Assembly (NCBI GenBank): GCA_964518955.1
Contig: CAZFHS010000014.1
Span: 58,183-122,182, forward strand
Origin: JBDGYW01 sp964518955
Lineage (GTDB): Bacteria > Gemmatimonadota > Gemmatimonadetes > Gemmatimonadales > GWC2-71-9
Reading direction: 5' to 3'
Length of the DNA: 64,000 bases
Under the pieces are notes generated by a model. It saw only the letters and a program-made list of their open reading frames with translations. It was not told where the DNA came from and searched no databases. A program made the translations under genes and the position numbers. Position 1 is the first letter of the stretch. Each line of letters opens with the position of its first letter. Positions 7,909 through 16,892 of this stretch are shown in pieces.

Positions 7909-9099
7909 ATGTCTACATCACGTGGCCTGATTGGTTCGTTCATCGTTTTCATCGTCGTCGCCGGTGCTCTGGGTGCGGCTTGGTGGCGGATCAGCGGTGA
8001 GGGTGGTTCTGACACTGAAGGTGCTGAGATCGACGACGGCAACCGACCTGAAGTCTCCGCGACAGGCACCTTTTCCACCAGCGTGGCCATTCCCGTGAGT
8101 GGCGGTGTGGCGGTTCGAGACACACTCGTGATTTCGGTGTCGGCCGCAGCGCAGGCCGCGGCCGAACGAGAAGCACCTCTGGCGGCGCGGGTTTCGGGCC
8201 GAATCGTTCGGCTATACGTGCACGAGAATCAGATTGTGCGTGCGGGCGCGCTGCTGGCAGCAATCGACTCGACCGAATACGAATTGAGTGTGGCGAGCGC
8301 TGCGGCACAACTCGCTCAGGCCGATGCATCATATCGAGAGCTAACCCTGTTCGACGATGAAATCGTAGATCCCGAAGTGCGAGCCGAACGTGACAGGGTT
8401 GCCAGGGCAAGGAGCGGCGTGGACCAGGCCCAGGTGGCCCTGCAACAGGCGCAACTAGAGCTGGCGAGAACCAAGATCCGCGCGCCATTTGGCGGCCGCG
8501 TTGCCAGTATCGAGTTCGTGGAGGGTCAAGAGGCGAATGTCGGCGACCAGTTGATGACCGTAATCGATCTCAACCCAATCAAGGTGGAGGTGCAGGTTCT
8601 CGAGAGTGAGGTGGGATATCTCGCTCCGGGCCGGAACGCGACCGTTCTCTTTTCCGCGTTCCCCGATGACGTCTTCACCGGCACAGTAGAGACGATCAAT
8701 CCCGTCGTTGAGCAGGGCACGCGGACCGCTCGGGTAACCGTACGCGTGCCCAACCCCGGTGGCCGAATCCTTCCGGGGATGTATGCCCGCGTCTCCATTG
8801 AAGCGCGAGAGTTTCCCGATAGGCTGATGGTGCCGCGCTCGGCGATTCTCGAGCGCGACCGTCGAGACATGCTCTTCGTGTTCGAGGCAGATGGGGCGCA
8901 AGGCGAGGGCCTCGCCAAGTGGCGCTACGTAACCACGGGGCTCATGAACGACTCTCTGGTCGAGATCGTGGAGAACCCGGAGACCGACATGGTGGAGCCG
9001 GGTGAGATCGTGCTCACCGACGGGCACTACACTTTGATCCACGATGCGAGAGTGCGGATTGTCGGAAATGTGCGCGCCGCCGGTGGGAGGCCTCAATGA
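7909..9099 (+). CDS. RND efflux periplasmic adaptor subunit (membrane fusion protein)
   Basis: 396-residue HlyD/AcrA-type adaptor linking an inner-membrane RND pump to an outer-membrane channel. Visible parts: N-terminal membrane anchor (IGSFIVFIVVAGALGAAWW, about 8-26), lipoyl half-motif with SGRIVRLYVHENQIVRAGALL near 93-113, an alpha-hairpin rich in Ala/Gln (about 125-185), the returning lipoyl half (RTKIRAPFGGRVASIEFVEGQ), then beta-barrel and membrane-proximal domains. It is the first gene of a four-gene operon: its stop overlaps the TolC-like gene (ATGA), and two pumps follow. Likely regulated through the two symmetric sites at 7789-7861. Substrate unknown. Confidence 0.93.
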   Translation: MSTSRGLIGSFIVFIVVAGALGAAWWRISGEGGSDTEGAEIDDGNRPEVSATGTFSTSVAIPVSGGVAVRDTLVISVSAAAQAAAEREAPLAARVSGRIVRLYVHENQIVRAGALLAAIDSTEYELSVASAAAQLAQADASYRELTLFDDEIVDPEVRAERDRVARARSGVDQAQVALQQAQLELARTKIRAPFGGRVASIEFVEGQEANVGDQLMTVIDLNPIKVEVQVLESEVGYLAPGRNATVLFSAFPDDVFTGTVETINPVVEQGTRTARVTVRVPNPGGRILPGMYARVSIEAREFPDRLMVPRSAILERDRRDMLFVFEADGAQGEGLAKWRYVTTGLMNDSLVEIVENPETDMVEPGEIVLTDGHYTLIHDARVRIVGNVRAAGGRPQ

Positions 9100-10457
9100 G
9101 ATCTCGCAGTGTAACTGTGGCGGCACTTGTTTGCCTCTGTTGCACCTTCGCCGCCCACGCGTCAGCGCAGCAGCGGCAAGTTCCCGCCCAACTCACCCTG
9201 GAAGACGCACTCTCACTAGCACAACGTAACAACCCCACGTACCGACGAGCCGTAGCACAGGCGGACGCTGCGGGTGCAAATGTGCTGGCAGGTGTTGGCG
9301 GCTTGCTTCCCAGCCTGAATGCCAGCCTCGGGTTCAACGGCTCCGCCAGTACCGTATTCACCGGGACTGACGATTACGGGCGTTCGGTCGAACTTCCGGA
9401 AGCAACCACGTTCAAGAGCAGCAGCTCTTCACAGAGCCTCAGCAGCAACATGACGCTGTTCGACGGTTTCGCGAATCTCAACAACCTCCGCAGTGCTCGC
9501 GCGGGTGCGTCTGCTTCCCACGCAGGCGTCGATGCGCAGCGAGCGGCGCTCGAGGCCGAAATCAAGCGGCGGTTCTACCAGGTACTTCAGGCCCAGCGTC
9601 TGATCGAGATCGAGGAGAGTCTGCTCGAGGTCAGGCTACGCGACCTCGAAGCGACCGATCGTCTGTTTCGGGTCGCGGCTCGTACGCAGGTCGACGTGCT
9701 CGGCGCTCAGGTAGCAGTTTCGCAGCAAGAGCAGGCGCTCGAAACTGCCCGCGGCAGTGCTCGCACCAATCAGCTCATGCTTTCGGAATGGATCGGCCTC
9801 GAAAACTCGTCTCAGTTCGAAGCGGTGGGGACGCTGCCAGATGTGTATGATCCAAGTGGCTTGAATGCCGACGCGCTCGTGACCACGGTTCTCGCCGGAA
9901 ATCCCACGGTGCGGCAGGCAGAGGCCAACGCCGCGCAAGCGTCTTTCTCGGCGACCGCAGCACGAGGCACCCGGCTGCCGTCGATAAGTGCAAACGCAAG
10001 CTACGGGCGGTCGTTCCGGGACCAGGGCTACGGCGGCATGTTCAGGTTCAACCCTAGGGACAGGGGTTTCAACTTCGGTTTAAGCCTATCCCTACCGGTG
10101 TTCAATCGGTTCCAGACAAATCAGTCGATAGCCCAGGCCGACGCTAACAAGGATGCTGCCGAGGAGGATTTACGAGCACGGCGACTCGAGGTGGAGCGTC
10201 TGGTACGCAGCAACATCATCGAAGTGCAGAACTCATACCGAAGAGTGCAGCATGCAGATCGATCGGCGCAGTTGGCGCGACAGCGGCTCGAGATGGCGCG
10301 AGAACAATACCAGCTAGGGTCCATCAGTTACACCGAGCTACAGCAGGTCGTGACTCAGGCGTCGGATGCGGAGCGCGGCGCGCTCTCCGCTCAGGGGAGC
10401 TGGGCAACCGCGTTAGTTGCCCTGGAGGAAGTCGTTGGCCGACCGGTGAGACCGTAG
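9096..10457 (+). CDS. TolC-family outer-membrane efflux channel
   Basis: 453 residues: signal peptide to about residue 25 (AALVCLCCTFAAHASA), then two repeated OEP halves made of long helical hairpins and membrane strands. The first begins LTLEDALSLAQRNNPTYRRA, the classic TolC start; the second begins near NPTVRQAEANAAQASFSA. Length is typical. It overlaps the adaptor gene by ATGA and precedes the first RND pump by 10 bp, so it is the exit duct of this tripartite system. Confidence 0.93.
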   Translation: MRSRSVTVAALVCLCCTFAAHASAQQRQVPAQLTLEDALSLAQRNNPTYRRAVAQADAAGANVLAGVGGLLPSLNASLGFNGSASTVFTGTDDYGRSVELPEATTFKSSSSSQSLSSNMTLFDGFANLNNLRSARAGASASHAGVDAQRAALEAEIKRRFYQVLQAQRLIEIEESLLEVRLRDLEATDRLFRVAARTQVDVLGAQVAVSQQEQALETARGSARTNQLMLSEWIGLENSSQFEAVGTLPDVYDPSGLNADALVTTVLAGNPTVRQAEANAAQASFSATAARGTRLPSISANASYGRSFRDQGYGGMFRFNPRDRGFNFGLSLSLPVFNRFQTNQSIAQADANKDAAEEDLRARRLEVERLVRSNIIEVQNSYRRVQHADRSAQLARQRLEMAREQYQLGSISYTELQQVVTQASDAERGALSAQGSWATALVALEEVVGRPVRP

Positions 10458-10467
10458 GCGGCGCGCT

Positions 10468-13400
10468 ATGTCGATATCTAGTCGCTGCATCAAACGTCCG
10501 GTGGCGGTGGCAATGTTGTTCCTGGCCATCGCCATGCTTGGATTGATTTCCTTCCGCAGGCTGCCCATCGACCTGCTACCCGACGTCGCCTATCCGCGCC
10601 TGGTGATCTATACCACGTATGCAGATGTTGGCCCGGCCGAAGTGGAACGTTTCGTCACCGAAGACATCGAGCGGCAGGTGGCGCGCGTTCCTGGTGTCGA
10701 GAAGCTTGAGAGTGTATCTCGCGAAGGCGTTTCACTCGTCACGCTCAGATTCGCCTGGGGCACCGACATGGAATTTGCGGTCCTCAATGTGCGAGAGCAG
10801 CTCGACAATCTCCGTGACGCGTTGCCGGAACTCAGCTCCCGACCCGTAGTACTCCGCACCGATCCCAACTCAGAGCCGATCATGGCGCTGAGCGTTGCTG
10901 GCGAGGGGGACCTGGCGTCACTCAAAGAGCTCGCAGACCTCGTGTTCAAACGCCGGTTCGAGCAGGTGGATGGTGTGGCAGAGGCTGCGCTCGCTGGTGG
11001 TTTGGAGCGAGAGATCCACGTCGAAGTGAACCCGCAGCTCTTGGAGAGTTACGGATTCACAATCGCGCAAATACGTGCCGTACTCGACGCGGCTAACCAA
11101 CGGGCTCCGGGCGGATACATACGCCGCGGCCGCTATCGCTACGCCCTGCGAACGCTGGGCGAGTTCCAGAGTGTCGAAGAAATCGCCCAGGTGCCGCTGG
11201 GGCAGAGCCAGGCCGACTCTACCGGGTCGGAGAATCTCGTTCTGCTCGGTGACGTGGCCGTTGTGGAAGACGGATTCCGTGACAGGGAGTCGATTGCTCG
11301 TTACAACGGTGTCGAATCAGTCGGTCTGTTGCTGTTCAAGGAATCAGGCGCCAACACCGTGCGTGTCGCCGAAAGAGTGGATGACGTCATCGAGCAGCTT
11401 CGCGCCGAATACCCGGAAGTAAGGCTCGATGTTGCCATGAGCCAGGCTGGGTTCATATCCGACGCAATCTCGAACGTCGTCCAGGCGCTGGTGTTCGGTG
11501 GAATTCTGGCGTTCCTAGTGTTGTTCCTGTTCATGCGCGACTTCAGGTATCCGGTTGCGGTCGCTTTGGCGATTCCGATCTCGGTGGTGGCTAGTTTCGC
11601 CTTGCTCGATCTTGCGAATGTGTCGCTCAACATCATGAGCCTCGGCGGACTCGCGTTGGGCGTTGGCATGTTGGTCGATAACTCGATCGTCGTGCTGGAG
11701 AACGTGTTCAGGCATGGTGAGTTGGGCGCCGATTCGATCGACGCGGCAAGCCGCGGCGCCGAAGAAGTTCAAGGCGCCATTACCGCATCTACGCTGACTA
11801 CGATCAGCGTGTTCGGCCCGATCATCTACGTGCAGGGAGTCGCAGGACAGCTGTTCGGGGCCTTGTCGTTTGCCGTCGCATTTGCGCTCGCGACGAGCCT
11901 TATCGTGGCGCTCACTCTGCTACCGACCATGGCGGCGCGGTGGGGTATGCGCTCCGATCAGAAGGGCACCTTCACACGGCGCCTCGTTGCCGCGGTATGG
12001 CTGCGCACATCCGTGGCCGTTGGCAACTTCTTCCGGCCGTTCCTCGATTGGTTCGACGCGCAGTTTGCTAAATTCGCCGCCTGGTACCACACGGTGTTGG
12101 AGCGGGCCCTGAACCGACGCGGGCGCGTGGTAGCCGCAGCTACGTTCACCCTAGTTGGTGGCCTCGCCATCGCGTGGGTGCTCGACCGTGACGTTCTACC
12201 GGATGTCGATCAAGGCGCATTTCAGGTACAACTCACGCTCCCCCGCGGCACGGCGCTCGATGAGACCGCGGCGAATGCTTCGCGACTGGAGGGCATCTTC
12301 TTGGACGATCCTGCCGTCGATGCGGTCTTCACGCGTGTCGGACGCCAAGACGCCGTTGCGGGCGTCGAAGACGAAGAATTTGGACTCCACACTGCCGTGT
12401 TGGAGGTCCGCATCAAGCAGGGAGAACGAACGGACGCCGCATTGGAACGCATGGCGCCGGCGCTCGAGTCATACCCCCCTGGCGCGCTCACTATCGAAAC
12501 AGGTAGCGCCACGGCATTGGGCCAACTCCTCGGTGGGGGAGAAGCAGACATCGCCGTCAGGGTACGCGGTGACGAGTTGGAAGAGACATGGACGCATGCG
12601 AGGCTGGTAGAGCAGAACCTGCAACCGCTTCAGTCGCTCAAGAACGTGCGGTTGGCCGTCGAGGAAGGACAACCCGAAATACTCGTGGAGATCGACCGCG
12701 ACCGCGCTGCCGCGTTCGGCGTCGAACCTCGAGACATAGCCGCGACCGTCGAGGACTATATGCGCGGCAGCCGCACCGACAACGATTTCGTCGACTTCGA
12801 TGAAAAGGTGGCGGTGATCATCAGGCTCCCGGAAGCACAGAGAAGAGCGATCGGAACGCTGGACATACTCCAGGTCGACGGGATTCCTATCAGGGAACTG
12901 GTGCGAACCAGAGAAACGGTCGGCCCGGCAGAAATTCGCCGCATCGAACAGGCGCGCACCGTGGCGGTTTTCGCTGATGTTGCTGAGGGTGGGCTAGACG
13001 GTGCATTGGCCGACGTCTCCGATGCGCTGTCGGCAACGCCGCCGCCGGATGGTATAAGGGTGGATATCGGCGGCGAGAACGAAGAACGCACGCGGAGCTT
13101 CCGCGATCTGGCGTTTGCGTTCGGGCTGGCCCTCCTCCTCGTGTACATGATTCTGGCAGCTCAGTTCGAATCGTTCATACATCCATTCACGATCTTGCTC
13201 AGTGTGCCTTTGGCCACTGTAGGCGCTGCGATCGCGTTGTGGGCAACGGGTGAAGGCCTCAACTCGATGAGTCTCATCGGTTTGGTGATCCTGGTTGGCA
13301 TTGTCGTCAACGATGCCATCGTGAAGGTGGACTTCATCAACCAGATGCGAGCGGCCGGGCAGCCGCTCAGACAGGCGATACTCGAAGCCGGGCGGGTGCG

Positions 13401-13671
13401 ATTGCGTCCGATTGTAATGACGACGGTCACCACCGTCCTCGGCCTCACACCGATGGCGCTCGGTATCGGCCGAGGCGCAGACCTCCGGGCGCCGTTGGCC
13501 ATCGCCGTGATCGGCGGACTCTTGAGTGCGACAGCTCTCACGCTGGTTGTGGTACCGGTAGCGTACGACCTGTTGGACGAGTTCAGGCTCAAGGTGCGGG
13601 GTGTGTTCGGAATGGCCGACAACATGGCCAAACGAGCGAGCGTACCCGTCGGATCGGGAGGTGAATCGTGA
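10468..13671 (+). CDS. RND-type efflux pump, inner-membrane subunit 1 (AcrB/HAE1 superfamily)
   Basis: 1067 residues with the duplicated RND architecture: TM1 after the N-terminal RCIKRPVAVAML, first porter/docking loop, TM2-6, second loop from about residue 575, TM8-12. The TM4 charge motif GMLVDNSIVVLENV lies near 395-408 and the TM10 counterpart GIVVNDAIVKVDF near 940. The single Asp in TM4 and the Lys in TM10 suggest proton coupling of the HAE1/MdtB-like kind rather than the AcrB DD pair. Its TGA overlaps the GTG start of the second pump, so both are made together and may form a heteromer. Substrate unknown. Confidence 0.93.
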   Translation: MSISSRCIKRPVAVAMLFLAIAMLGLISFRRLPIDLLPDVAYPRLVIYTTYADVGPAEVERFVTEDIERQVARVPGVEKLESVSREGVSLVTLRFAWGTDMEFAVLNVREQLDNLRDALPELSSRPVVLRTDPNSEPIMALSVAGEGDLASLKELADLVFKRRFEQVDGVAEAALAGGLEREIHVEVNPQLLESYGFTIAQIRAVLDAANQRAPGGYIRRGRYRYALRTLGEFQSVEEIAQVPLGQSQADSTGSENLVLLGDVAVVEDGFRDRESIARYNGVESVGLLLFKESGANTVRVAERVDDVIEQLRAEYPEVRLDVAMSQAGFISDAISNVVQALVFGGILAFLVLFLFMRDFRYPVAVALAIPISVVASFALLDLANVSLNIMSLGGLALGVGMLVDNSIVVLENVFRHGELGADSIDAASRGAEEVQGAITASTLTTISVFGPIIYVQGVAGQLFGALSFAVAFALATSLIVALTLLPTMAARWGMRSDQKGTFTRRLVAAVWLRTSVAVGNFFRPFLDWFDAQFAKFAAWYHTVLERALNRRGRVVAAATFTLVGGLAIAWVLDRDVLPDVDQGAFQVQLTLPRGTALDETAANASRLEGIFLDDPAVDAVFTRVGRQDAVAGVEDEEFGLHTAVLEVRIKQGERTDAALERMAPALESYPPGALTIETGSATALGQLLGGGEADIAVRVRGDELEETWTHARLVEQNLQPLQSLKNVRLAVEEGQPEILVEIDRDRAAAFGVEPRDIAATVEDYMRGSRTDNDFVDFDEKVAVIIRLPEAQRRAIGTLDILQVDGIPIRELVRTRETVGPAEIRRIEQARTVAVFADVAEGGLDGALADVSDALSATPPPDGIRVDIGGENEERTRSFRDLAFAFGLALLLVYMILAAQFESFIHPFTILLSVPLATVGAAIALWATGEGLNSMSLIGLVILVGIVVNDAIVKVDFINQMRAAGQPLRQAILEAGRVRLRPIVMTTVTTVLGLTPMALGIGRGADLRAPLAIAVIGGLLSATALTLVVVPVAYDLLDEFRLKVRGVFGMADNMAKRASVPVGSGGES

Positions 13672-16600
13672 TCCGTATGTCGATTCGCAGGCCTGTTGCT
13701 GTCAGCATGGCGTATCTCGGAGTCGCATTGCTCGGCATCGCGGCGTGGAACAACATTCCGATAGAGCTCCTGCCCGATACTGAACTCCCCCAGCTGAATG
13801 TGCGAACCGAGTGGGCCAGTGCTTCGCCCGAGGCCATGGAAGCGTTTGTGACGGCTCCGCTCGAGGCCGCCATTCAGCAGGTGCGCGGTGTCGAGAAGAT
13901 CACGTCCTACTCGGAGGAAGACCGCAACACCGGATCGGCCACCTGTAGGATCACGGTCGAGTTCGAGCGTGACACCGACATGGACTTCGTGCGCTTAGAA
14001 CTGTCGGAACGCCTGACAGCCCTCGAGGAGGAGCTGCCCGACGGTGTGCGCCCGCCGCAGGTGATGCCGTACACGCCCAGAGAATTCCAGGATCAACGGA
14101 CTCCGTTCCTGCAATACACGGTCACGGGCCCATTGATGCTGGAGGCGCTGCGGGAGCATGTGGACGACCGGATCGTTCCCGAGCTTACTCAGGTGGAAGG
14201 GGTAGCCACCGTCTTCGTTTATGGAGGCCGCGACCGCGTGCTGGCGATTCGCCTCGATGAAGAGAAGATCAACGCTCTCGGGTTGAACTCCTATGTGGTG
14301 GCGCAGCGGATAGCCGACCTGGAATACGTTGCCGAAGCCGGCATGGTGGAATCCGGCGGACTGCTTCGCACGGTTGCGATCCGCAATCGCACCGAGTCGG
14401 CAGATGAGATTCGCAGAACCGCACTGCTCACCGACAATGGCCGCATCGTTAGAGTCGAAGACGTTGCGACGGTACACGACACATTCGAAGAACCGTTCGA
14501 GTACTACCGAATAGATGGCCAGCCGGCGGTGGCGTTCCTCGTCTACAAAGAAGCGATGGTCAACACCGTGCAGGTGGCCGATCACGTCAAAGCCCGGATA
14601 GCCGAGATCGCCGATATTCACCCGCCCGGCGTGAGACTGATTCTCGACGACGACGAGAGCGAAGACATCAAGGCCCAACTTCAGGACCTGAGGATCCGCG
14701 CGTCGATCGCGGCGGTCGTGATCTTTCTAGTGCTCCTGGTGTTCCTGCGTTCCTTCCGCTCCGCCGGCATCGTGTTTGCAACTATTGCCTTCTCGATCTT
14801 GATTGCGCTCAACCTCACTTATTTCGGCGGCCTCACGCTAAACGTGCTTACGCTGATGGGCATGGCGATGGGGTTTGGGCTGATCGTAGACAACGCGATC
14901 GTTGTGCTCGAGAACATTTACAGGAAGAGGCAGGAGGGGCAGGGGGGAGCAGAGGCGGCAGAGGCGGGTGCTCGTCAGGTGATGTTGCCGATTTTCGCCG
15001 CGACACTCACGACGTTGATCGTGTTTATCCCGTTCGTGTATCTCCAGGGCGAGCTGCGTGTCTACTACGTGCCGTTGGCGATCGTTGTGGGCATGAGCTT
15101 GCTGGCGAGTCTGTTTGTGGCGTTCACGTTTATTCCGGCGTTGGCGAGTAAGGTTCTGGGGATTAGGGGAAGGGGAGAGCGCGCAGCGAGCAACGAGCAA
15201 CGGGCAACGGGCAGCGAGCAGGGGGAAGTGGGGAGCGGGGCCGACTCACCACTCACGACTCACCACTCACCGCTCTACGTTCGGTTTTATGCCGCGATAC
15301 TCGGCTTCACGCTCCGACTCACCAAGAAGCGCCGCTGGCCTGCCTTGCCGCTCGCGACCGTTGCCTTGGCCGCCGCGATCTTTGGGAGCTCGTACTATCT
15401 GTTCTATAACTACGTAAACCGCGGCATAGTGTGGGGGCGCTGGGGCTCGAGCGATACGTATATCGCAATTCAGATACGCCTACCGCGCGGTTCGGAACTG
15501 GATCGCACAGATGAGTTGACGCGTTTCTTCGAAGACAAGCTCAGGCAGCTTCCGGAGATCGAGCAGTTCGTCACCACGGTTCGGCCCCAGTACGCGAATA
15601 TGCGAGTGGAGTTCCCCGACTCGCTCGAGACGACACTCGTTCCAGTTGCTATCAAGGAGCAACTGTTGGCGTACAGTTATCTGTTCGGCGGAGCGGAGGT
15701 GCGTGTATACGGTTACGGGCCGTCGTTCTATGGCGGAGGGGGAGGCTCGCCCAACTACTCGATCAAGGTTTTGGGGTACAACTACGAGAAGGTGCGGGAG
15801 ATCGCCGAAGATCTCGGGCGCAGGCTTGCGCGCTTCTCCCGCGTGCGCGATGTGGATGTGAACTCGTCCGGCATGTGGTATCAGCGTGACAAAGCGACCG
15901 AGTTCGTGATGGAGATCGATCGGCAGCGGCTCGGGTTGTACGGACTCACGACACAGGATGTAATCAGGCAGGTGCGTGTGGCCGTGAGCGGTCAGGAATC
16001 GGGTGTGATCATTCGTGTTGGCGGTGAGGAGATGCGCTTTGAGATTGGGCTTGCCGGCAACGAGGACCTCGACATCATGGCCCTGAACGAGACACTGTTG
16101 CAGGTGCCAGGTGGTGAGGGGGTGCGGCTTGCCGACGTCGCTTCTGTCGAGGAAAGGCGGGTGTTAAACCGCATCGTACGTGAGGATCAGCAATACCAGC
16201 GCAACGTTTCGTACGAGTTTCGCGGACCGCAAAAGCTGGGCGACAGGGTGCACGAAGGTGTCATGGAGGCAACGGCCCTGCCGCCAGGGTACAAGGTCGA
16301 AGGCCGTGACGAGTGGCGCTGGGATTGGGATGAGGAAAAACAGATTTACGGCGTTCTCGCGATCTCGCTGGTGCTCATCTTCATGGTCACAGCCGCGCTG
16401 TTCGAGTCGGTGAGGCAACCGCTGGTGGTTTTGCTAACCGTACCCATGGCACTCGTGGGTGTGTTCCTCATGTTCTTCTACACCGATGCCTCATTCACTC
16501 GAGAGGCCTGGATCGGCGTGATCATGATGGGAGGCATCGTCGTGAATAACGCCATCCTCCTGGTAGATCACGTGAACCACGTGCGGCGTGTCGAGGGGCT

Positions 16601-16877
16601 CGCCCTGGCAGAGGCGACGGTGAAAGGCACACTCGAGCGCGTGCGCCCGATCCTGATGACCAGTGTGACCACGATTTTTGGCCTGCTGCCTCTCGTGATG
16701 TTCAGCGAATACGCCGACGCCAACATTTGGAACGCGCTGGGTTACGCGTTGATCGGTGGCCTCGCGAGTTCTACGCTGTTTGTGCTCACGGTCACGCCTG
16801 CGCTTTACTTCCTGTTCGAGCTGAGGCCCGAGCGGAGGAAGCAGGAGGCGGTGGAGTTGGTGGCGGCAACGGCCTGA
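13668..16877 (+). CDS. RND-type efflux pump, inner-membrane subunit 2, with repeat-derived loop insertions
   Basis: 1069 residues. The GTG start overlaps the first pump's stop and has GGGAGG just upstream. The N-terminus SIRRPVAVSMAYLGVALLGI and the TM4 motif GLIVDNAIVVLENI match the RND family; the TM10 region is GGIVVNNAILLVDHVN. Two runs look foreign: a Gly/Glu/Ala-rich stretch (about 420-436) and a low-complexity Glu/Arg/Ser then Thr/His/Pro stretch (about 499-536) in the cytoplasmic loop between TM6 and TM7. Both come from short DNA repeats yet keep the frame, so the pump probably still folds. Two unlike RND subunits in one operon suggest an MdtBC-like heterotrimer. Confidence 0.92.
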   Translation: MIRMSIRRPVAVSMAYLGVALLGIAAWNNIPIELLPDTELPQLNVRTEWASASPEAMEAFVTAPLEAAIQQVRGVEKITSYSEEDRNTGSATCRITVEFERDTDMDFVRLELSERLTALEEELPDGVRPPQVMPYTPREFQDQRTPFLQYTVTGPLMLEALREHVDDRIVPELTQVEGVATVFVYGGRDRVLAIRLDEEKINALGLNSYVVAQRIADLEYVAEAGMVESGGLLRTVAIRNRTESADEIRRTALLTDNGRIVRVEDVATVHDTFEEPFEYYRIDGQPAVAFLVYKEAMVNTVQVADHVKARIAEIADIHPPGVRLILDDDESEDIKAQLQDLRIRASIAAVVIFLVLLVFLRSFRSAGIVFATIAFSILIALNLTYFGGLTLNVLTLMGMAMGFGLIVDNAIVVLENIYRKRQEGQGGAEAAEAGARQVMLPIFAATLTTLIVFIPFVYLQGELRVYYVPLAIVVGMSLLASLFVAFTFIPALASKVLGIRGRGERAASNEQRATGSEQGEVGSGADSPLTTHHSPLYVRFYAAILGFTLRLTKKRRWPALPLATVALAAAIFGSSYYLFYNYVNRGIVWGRWGSSDTYIAIQIRLPRGSELDRTDELTRFFEDKLRQLPEIEQFVTTVRPQYANMRVEFPDSLETTLVPVAIKEQLLAYSYLFGGAEVRVYGYGPSFYGGGGGSPNYSIKVLGYNYEKVREIAEDLGRRLARFSRVRDVDVNSSGMWYQRDKATEFVMEIDRQRLGLYGLTTQDVIRQVRVAVSGQESGVIIRVGGEEMRFEIGLAGNEDLDIMALNETLLQVPGGEGVRLADVASVEERRVLNRIVREDQQYQRNVSYEFRGPQKLGDRVHEGVMEATALPPGYKVEGRDEWRWDWDEEKQIYGVLAISLVLIFMVTAALFESVRQPLVVLLTVPMALVGVFLMFFYTDASFTREAWIGVIMMGGIVVNNAILLVDHVNHVRRVEGLALAEATVKGTLERVRPILMTSVTTIFGLLPLVMFSEYADANIWNALGYALIGGLASSTLFVLTVTPALYFLFELRPERRKQEAVELVAATA
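14922..14969. repeat. G/A-rich low-complexity tract inside RND pump 2
   Basis: Imperfect AGG/CAGAGG-type repeats, almost lacking pyrimidines on the plus strand, encode a Gly/Glu/Ala-rich loop just after the TM4 motif. This is an in-frame expansion in a cytoplasmic loop. Confidence 0.6.
15163..15275. repeat. Two adjacent short-repeat tracts inserted in RND pump 2
   Basis: First tract: units of GAGCAACGG/GGCAACGGGCAGC at about 15184-15222 inside a G-rich run. Second tract: tandem ACTCACCACTCACG units at 15244-15272. They encode SNEQRATGSEQ-like and LTTHHSPL-like peptide text. Such tracts are more usual between genes; here they sit in frame within the TM6-TM7 loop. Confidence 0.75.
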
Positions 16878-16892
16878 GGTGGTTCAGTAGTC

